Positions 6,947 to 8,932 of a stretch of 8,932 nucleotides of DNA are shown in pieces. The stretch is taken from the NCBI GenBank assembly GCA_023438965.1, contig JAEXPB010000303.1, forward strand, positions 1-8,932, written 5' to 3'. A program made the position numbers and the translations under genes. The stretch comes from Bacillota bacterium. GTDB taxonomy: Bacteria > Bacillota > Clostridia > Saccharofermentanales > UBA5734. How positions within the stretch are numbered: position 1 is the stretch's first letter; each line of letters starts with the position of its first letter. The notes below the pieces were generated by a model. It did not search any database, was not told the origin of the DNA, and saw nothing but the letters and a program-made list of their open reading frames with translations.

Positions 6947-6952
6947 GAGAGG
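6947..6952 (+). promoter_or_regulatory. Ribosome binding site of the DUF2238-like gene
   Basis: GAGAGG lies 7 nt before ATG 6960. It supports ATG 6960 over the in-frame ATG at 6885, which has no such site and lies upstream of the predicted transcription start. Confidence 0.6.
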
Positions 6953-6959
6953 TAAGATC

Positions 6960-7661
6960 ATGACCGCCAATCAGGAAAATGCCCGTCTCGCCCGGATTGC
7001 CCGCGGCAGCAGCCTGCTGGTTGCCGCCCTCGTTCTGGCCGGCGCGATCATCAACTTCCTGCGGCCAATCTACTTTGAAGCGGCAATAGCCGCGGTCAGT
7101 CTGCTGATCTTTATCTGGCTCCAGTTTTTTGCCAACAGGCGAAAAGGTGTGCGGAATCCGCCCGCCATGCAAATCTGTATCGCCGTCCTGACTTTCACCA
7201 GTGTTTTCGTCGGACGCTTTTTTGCCCTCTATAAAAATTTACCGGGCTTTGACAAATCGCAGCATTTTTTATACGGCATGATTTTTGCCGTCTGCGGATT
7301 CGTGCTGTTTTACCGGCTTAATCCGGCGGCCCGGCAGCAGCGGATAGTCAGCCCGGCGACGATGGTGGTCTTTATTGCCAGTTTTGCTTTGCTGTGCGGC
7401 TTTGGCTGGGAGATTTATGAATTCGCCAGCGACCGGCTGTTCAACACCAACATGCAGGCTTGGAAACAAGGCCTGGCCCACGGCGTGACCGACACCATGC
7501 TGGACTTGCTGGCTGACCTGGTCGGCGGGCTGGCGGTCGGACTGACAGGTGCGCGGCGGATGCAGCGGGATCCGCAAGGTTTCTTCATGCGCTATTGGGC
7601 CGGTTTTTTTACGGAACAAACGGCTGATGAACCGGCAAATCCGGCGGCGGCCGGAGAATGA
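6960..7661 (+). CDS. DUF2238/YjdF-like integral membrane protein
   Basis: Polytopic membrane protein of 233 residues with about six membrane segments (roughly 18-36, 40-58, 70-90, 103-119, 133-149 and 182-198). Conserved polar residues sit in or near the membrane: D98 and H102 in FDKSQHFLYG, W150-E151 and E154 in GWEIYEFASD, and D178, D182 and D186 in GVTDTMLDLLAD. From memory this D..H / WE..E / DTxxDLxxD pattern is that of the DUF2238 (YjdF-like) family, whose function is not established. The cluster of acidic residues and His could bind a metal or protons (inference). The C-terminal tail (about 200-233) is polar and Pro/Ala-rich. ATG 6960 is chosen from its ribosome binding site and the promoter position. 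The stop overlaps the start of the CPBP protease gene (ATGA at 7658-7661), so the two are co-translated. Confidence 0.68.
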   Translation: MTANQENARLARIARGSSLLVAALVLAGAIINFLRPIYFEAAIAAVSLLIFIWLQFFANRRKGVRNPPAMQICIAVLTFTSVFVGRFFALYKNLPGFDKSQHFLYGMIFAVCGFVLFYRLNPAARQQRIVSPATMVVFIASFALLCGFGWEIYEFASDRLFNTNMQAWKQGLAHGVTDTMLDLLADLVGGLAVGLTGARRMQRDPQGFFMRYWAGFFTEQTADEPANPAAAGE

Positions 7662-8371
7662 ACGCCGTCAGGAGCGCGGCTGTCGGCAACCGGAACCGGG
7701 AGGCCACCCGGATCATTGTGCTTGGTGTCCTGGCAGTCGCGCTTTACTTCTGGGTTGCCCGGATTTTACTGCTGCCGTACATGCTCAAGTCAGCGATCAA
7801 GATCGTACTCTTTCTCGGCGTGCCGGTCTATTGCCGGCTCCGTTCCGGACGGTCGGCCGGACAGGCCCTGCGGGACTGGATCGTGCCGCCGCGGGAACAG
7901 CTGCCCCATTTGATCCGCACCGCGGTCTTCGGGATTCTGATCATTTTGGCTGCCAACCTGCTGGTAGAGCCGCTCTGCCGCTGGTTCGGCATCGAGTCGG
8001 TGATCGGCGAAATCCAAGCCCGGACCCACACCACGCGCCAGCGACTCTGGCTGGCCATGCTCTACATCCCGATCGTCAACGCGCTGGCCGAGGAACTCTT
8101 CTTTCGCGCCTTCGGCGTTCTGGAACTGACCGGACTGGGCTTCGGCCGTCTGGCCTTGATTCTGCCGGCAACCTTGTTCGCGCTTTATCATCTGGCGATA
8201 TTCCAGAACTGGTTCAGCCCGGCGATCCTGGCCCTCTGCCTCGGCGGCCTTTTCCTGTGCGGCCTGCTGCTGGGGCTGATGGTGCGCCGGGACCGGAATG
8301 TGGCCGGTGTCTGGCTGCTGCATGGCCTGGTCAACGTAGCGATCATTTCGATCAGCATCCAGTTTTTCTGA
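7658..8371 (+). CDS. CPBP family intramembrane glutamic endopeptidase
   Basis: Polytopic membrane protein of 237 residues in the CPBP (CAAX protease and bacteriocin-processing, formerly Abi) family. All three family motifs are present: EExxxR as EELFFR (145-150, Glu145/Glu146 and Arg150), FxxxH as FALYH (174-178), and HxxxN as HGLVN (222-226). These residues form the active site of CAAX-prenyl endopeptidases such as Rce1. Bacterial members act on membrane proteins or peptides, and some give bacteriocin self-immunity; the substrate here is unknown. Hydrophobic segments lie at about 17-40, 42-58, 86-104, 130-145, 163-178, 186-208 and 215-235. The gene begins in a 4-nt ATGA overlap with the DUF2238-like gene and has only a weak GGAG immediately before the ATG, so translational coupling is likely. 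About 160 nt separate it from marR, with no clear terminator between, so readthrough into marR is possible. Confidence 0.9.
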   Translation: MNAVRSAAVGNRNREATRIIVLGVLAVALYFWVARILLLPYMLKSAIKIVLFLGVPVYCRLRSGRSAGQALRDWIVPPREQLPHLIRTAVFGILIILAANLLVEPLCRWFGIESVIGEIQARTHTTRQRLWLAMLYIPIVNALAEELFFRAFGVLELTGLGFGRLALILPATLFALYHLAIFQNWFSPAILALCLGGLFLCGLLLGLMVRRDRNVAGVWLLHGLVNVAIISISIQFF

Positions 8372-8387
8372 ACCCGATAATGACCGG

Positions 8388-8416
8388 TTGACAGTTCCAA
8401 CTGGGGGCGTTATTCT
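8388..8416 (+). promoter_or_regulatory. Promoter of the marR gene
   Basis: A perfect -35 TTGACA (8388-8393) is followed after 17 nt by a -10 TATTCT (8411-8416, four of six consensus positions). Transcription would start near 8423, inside the first palindrome (8422-8445). That placement fits autorepression by the MarR protein. The -10 is weak, so the exact start point is uncertain. Confidence 0.6.
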
Positions 8417-8421
8417 ATGTC

Positions 8422-8445
8422 TAATAGTTAATCGGCTAACTATTA
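8422..8445. promoter_or_regulatory. Candidate MarR operator 1 (9-bp arms)
   Basis: TAATAGTTA (8422-8430) and TAACTATTA (8437-8445) form perfect 9-bp inverted arms around a 6-nt centre (ATCGGC). It sits at the predicted transcription start of marR. MarR dimers usually bind AT-rich palindromes of about this size near their own promoter. It contains TTAATCGGCTAA (8428-8439), which matches 10 of 12 positions of the second site. Confidence 0.65.
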
Positions 8446-8456
8446 ATCAGTTTATT

Positions 8457-8470
8457 ATTAGCCGGCTAAT
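8457..8470. promoter_or_regulatory. Candidate MarR operator 2 (perfect 14-bp palindrome)
   Basis: ATTAGCC (8457-8463) followed directly by GGCTAAT (8464-8470) is a perfect 14-bp palindrome. Its core TTAGCCGGCTAA resembles TTAATCGGCTAA in operator 1. The two centres (8433.5 and 8463.5) are exactly 30 bp apart, close to three helical turns, so two repressor dimers could bind the same DNA face and cooperate (inference). Confidence 0.6.
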
Positions 8471-8519
8471 TGTCAATCTGCTTTTCTCTGCCACTTGGTC
8501 AGGCAGAAACCCATGGCTG

Positions 8520-8526
8520 AAGGAGG
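8520..8526 (+). promoter_or_regulatory. Ribosome binding site of the marR gene
   Basis: AAGGAGG lies 5 nt before ATG 8532. It is close to a perfect anti-16S match and fixes the start of the MarR protein. A short inverted repeat, TCTGCC (8487-8492) and GGCAGA (8502-8507), lies 12 nt upstream in the leader. Confidence 0.8.
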
Positions 8527-8531
8527 TCAGG

Positions 8532-8932
8532 ATGAAACCGGAATTCAGTAAAGAAACCCGGATGATCTGGCGGATCAAAGATATTTTTCACCAGCATTCC
8601 AATTTTGCGCAGGCTGTTCTGGTCAAACAGGACTTGCATTTCGGTCAGCCGCGCATCCTGTTCACGATTCACGACCTGGCCGGCGCGTCGCAAAAGGAGA
8701 TTGCCGACCGCCTGCAGGTTACGCCGGCTTCGCTGGCGGTTTCGCTCAAGCGGCTCCAGAAAGGCGGTTTTCTGGAACGCCGGGCGGACAGCGCCGACCA
8801 GCGGGTGAACCAGATTGTCCTGACGCCCAAGGGTCTTGCGGCGATGGAAACCTGTCATCGCGAGATGCAATGGATCGACCGGCAGATGATGGCCGGTTTC
8901 AGCGACCAGGAGAAAGACCAGCTGGCCGATTT
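8532..8932 (+). CDS. MarR family transcriptional regulator (3' truncated by window edge)
   Basis: Winged helix-turn-helix repressor; 133 full codons are present with no stop, and the frame runs off the window (full members are usually about 140-150 residues). What I see: an N-terminal dimerisation helix (about 8-35), then FGQPRILFTIHDLAG (37-51), the helix-turn-helix SQKEIADRLQVTPASLAVSLKRL (about 53-75), and the wing ERRADSADQRVNQIVLTPKG (82-101). Asp89 and Arg91 are the conserved D-x-R of MarR wings. A C-terminal dimerisation helix begins at about 103. Dimers of this family are usually released from DNA by small phenolic or drug-like ligands; the ligand here is unknown. The gene has its own promoter with two palindromes, so autorepression is likely. 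MarR genes often precede multidrug ABC exporter genes, so the target may lie beyond the window edge. Confidence in the family is high. Confidence 0.92.
   Translation, partial: MKPEFSKETRMIWRIKDIFHQHSNFAQAVLVKQDLHFGQPRILFTIHDLAGASQKEIADRLQVTPASLAVSLKRLQKGGFLERRADSADQRVNQIVLTPKGLAAMETCHREMQWIDRQMMAGFSDQEKDQLAD

Noticed and set aside
6885..6959. Upstream in-frame ATG for the DUF2238-like protein
   Set aside because: The predicted transcription start (about 6889) is downstream of this ATG, and a good ribosome site precedes ATG 6960 instead.
7549..8391. + strand open frame overlapping the CPBP gene in another phase
   Set aside because: Arg/Pro/Gly-rich translation without a domain; the alternative phase carries all three CPBP motifs.
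8372..8400. Terminator after the CPBP gene
   Set aside because: No GC-rich stem followed by a T-run is visible; the T-run at 8363-8367 lies inside the coding region and precedes any stem.

Overview
The window comes from a GC-rich bacterium with strong purine-rich Shine-Dalgarno sites (AGGAGG type) and sigma-A-like promoters. An FGGY-type gluconokinase resembling Bacillus GntK, a zinc-ribbon single-pass membrane protein and compact ABC-2 exporter genes together suggest a high-GC member of the Bacillota (Clostridia-like). This is an inference: no rRNA or marker gene is present.

Layout. (1) Positions 1-306, + strand: the 3' end of a ThuA-like (trehalose-utilisation family) gene. (2) Positions 6721-297, - strand: a tightly packed five-gene unit reading zinc-ribbon membrane protein, ABC ATPase, ABC-2 permease, ABC-2 permease, gluconokinase. 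Junctions run from an 11-nt overlap to a 13-nt gap. The last gene overlaps the ThuA-like gene tail-to-tail by 10 nt. (3) Positions 6722-6959: a divergent intergenic region with one good promoter for each direction and a hairpin-forming inverted repeat between them. (4) Positions 6960-8371, + strand: two overlapping membrane-protein genes, a DUF2238/YjdF-like protein and a CPBP-family intramembrane protease. (5) Positions 8372-8531: an AT-rich regulatory region with a promoter and two palindromes whose centres are exactly 30 bp apart. (6) Positions 8532 to the end: the 5' part of a MarR-family repressor gene that runs off the window.

How the parts may work together. The - strand unit looks like one transcript encoding a two-permease ABC exporter, a membrane protein with three cytoplasmic zinc ribbons and a large outer domain, and a sugar-acid kinase. 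The exporter substrate and the role of the zinc-ribbon protein cannot be read from the sequence. The MarR protein probably represses its own promoter through the twin palindromes. A palindrome with the same 8-bp core lies in the spacer of the promoter of the DUF2238-CPBP pair, so that pair may be co-regulated. No RNA genes, insertion sequences, CRISPR arrays or convincing intrinsic terminators were seen.
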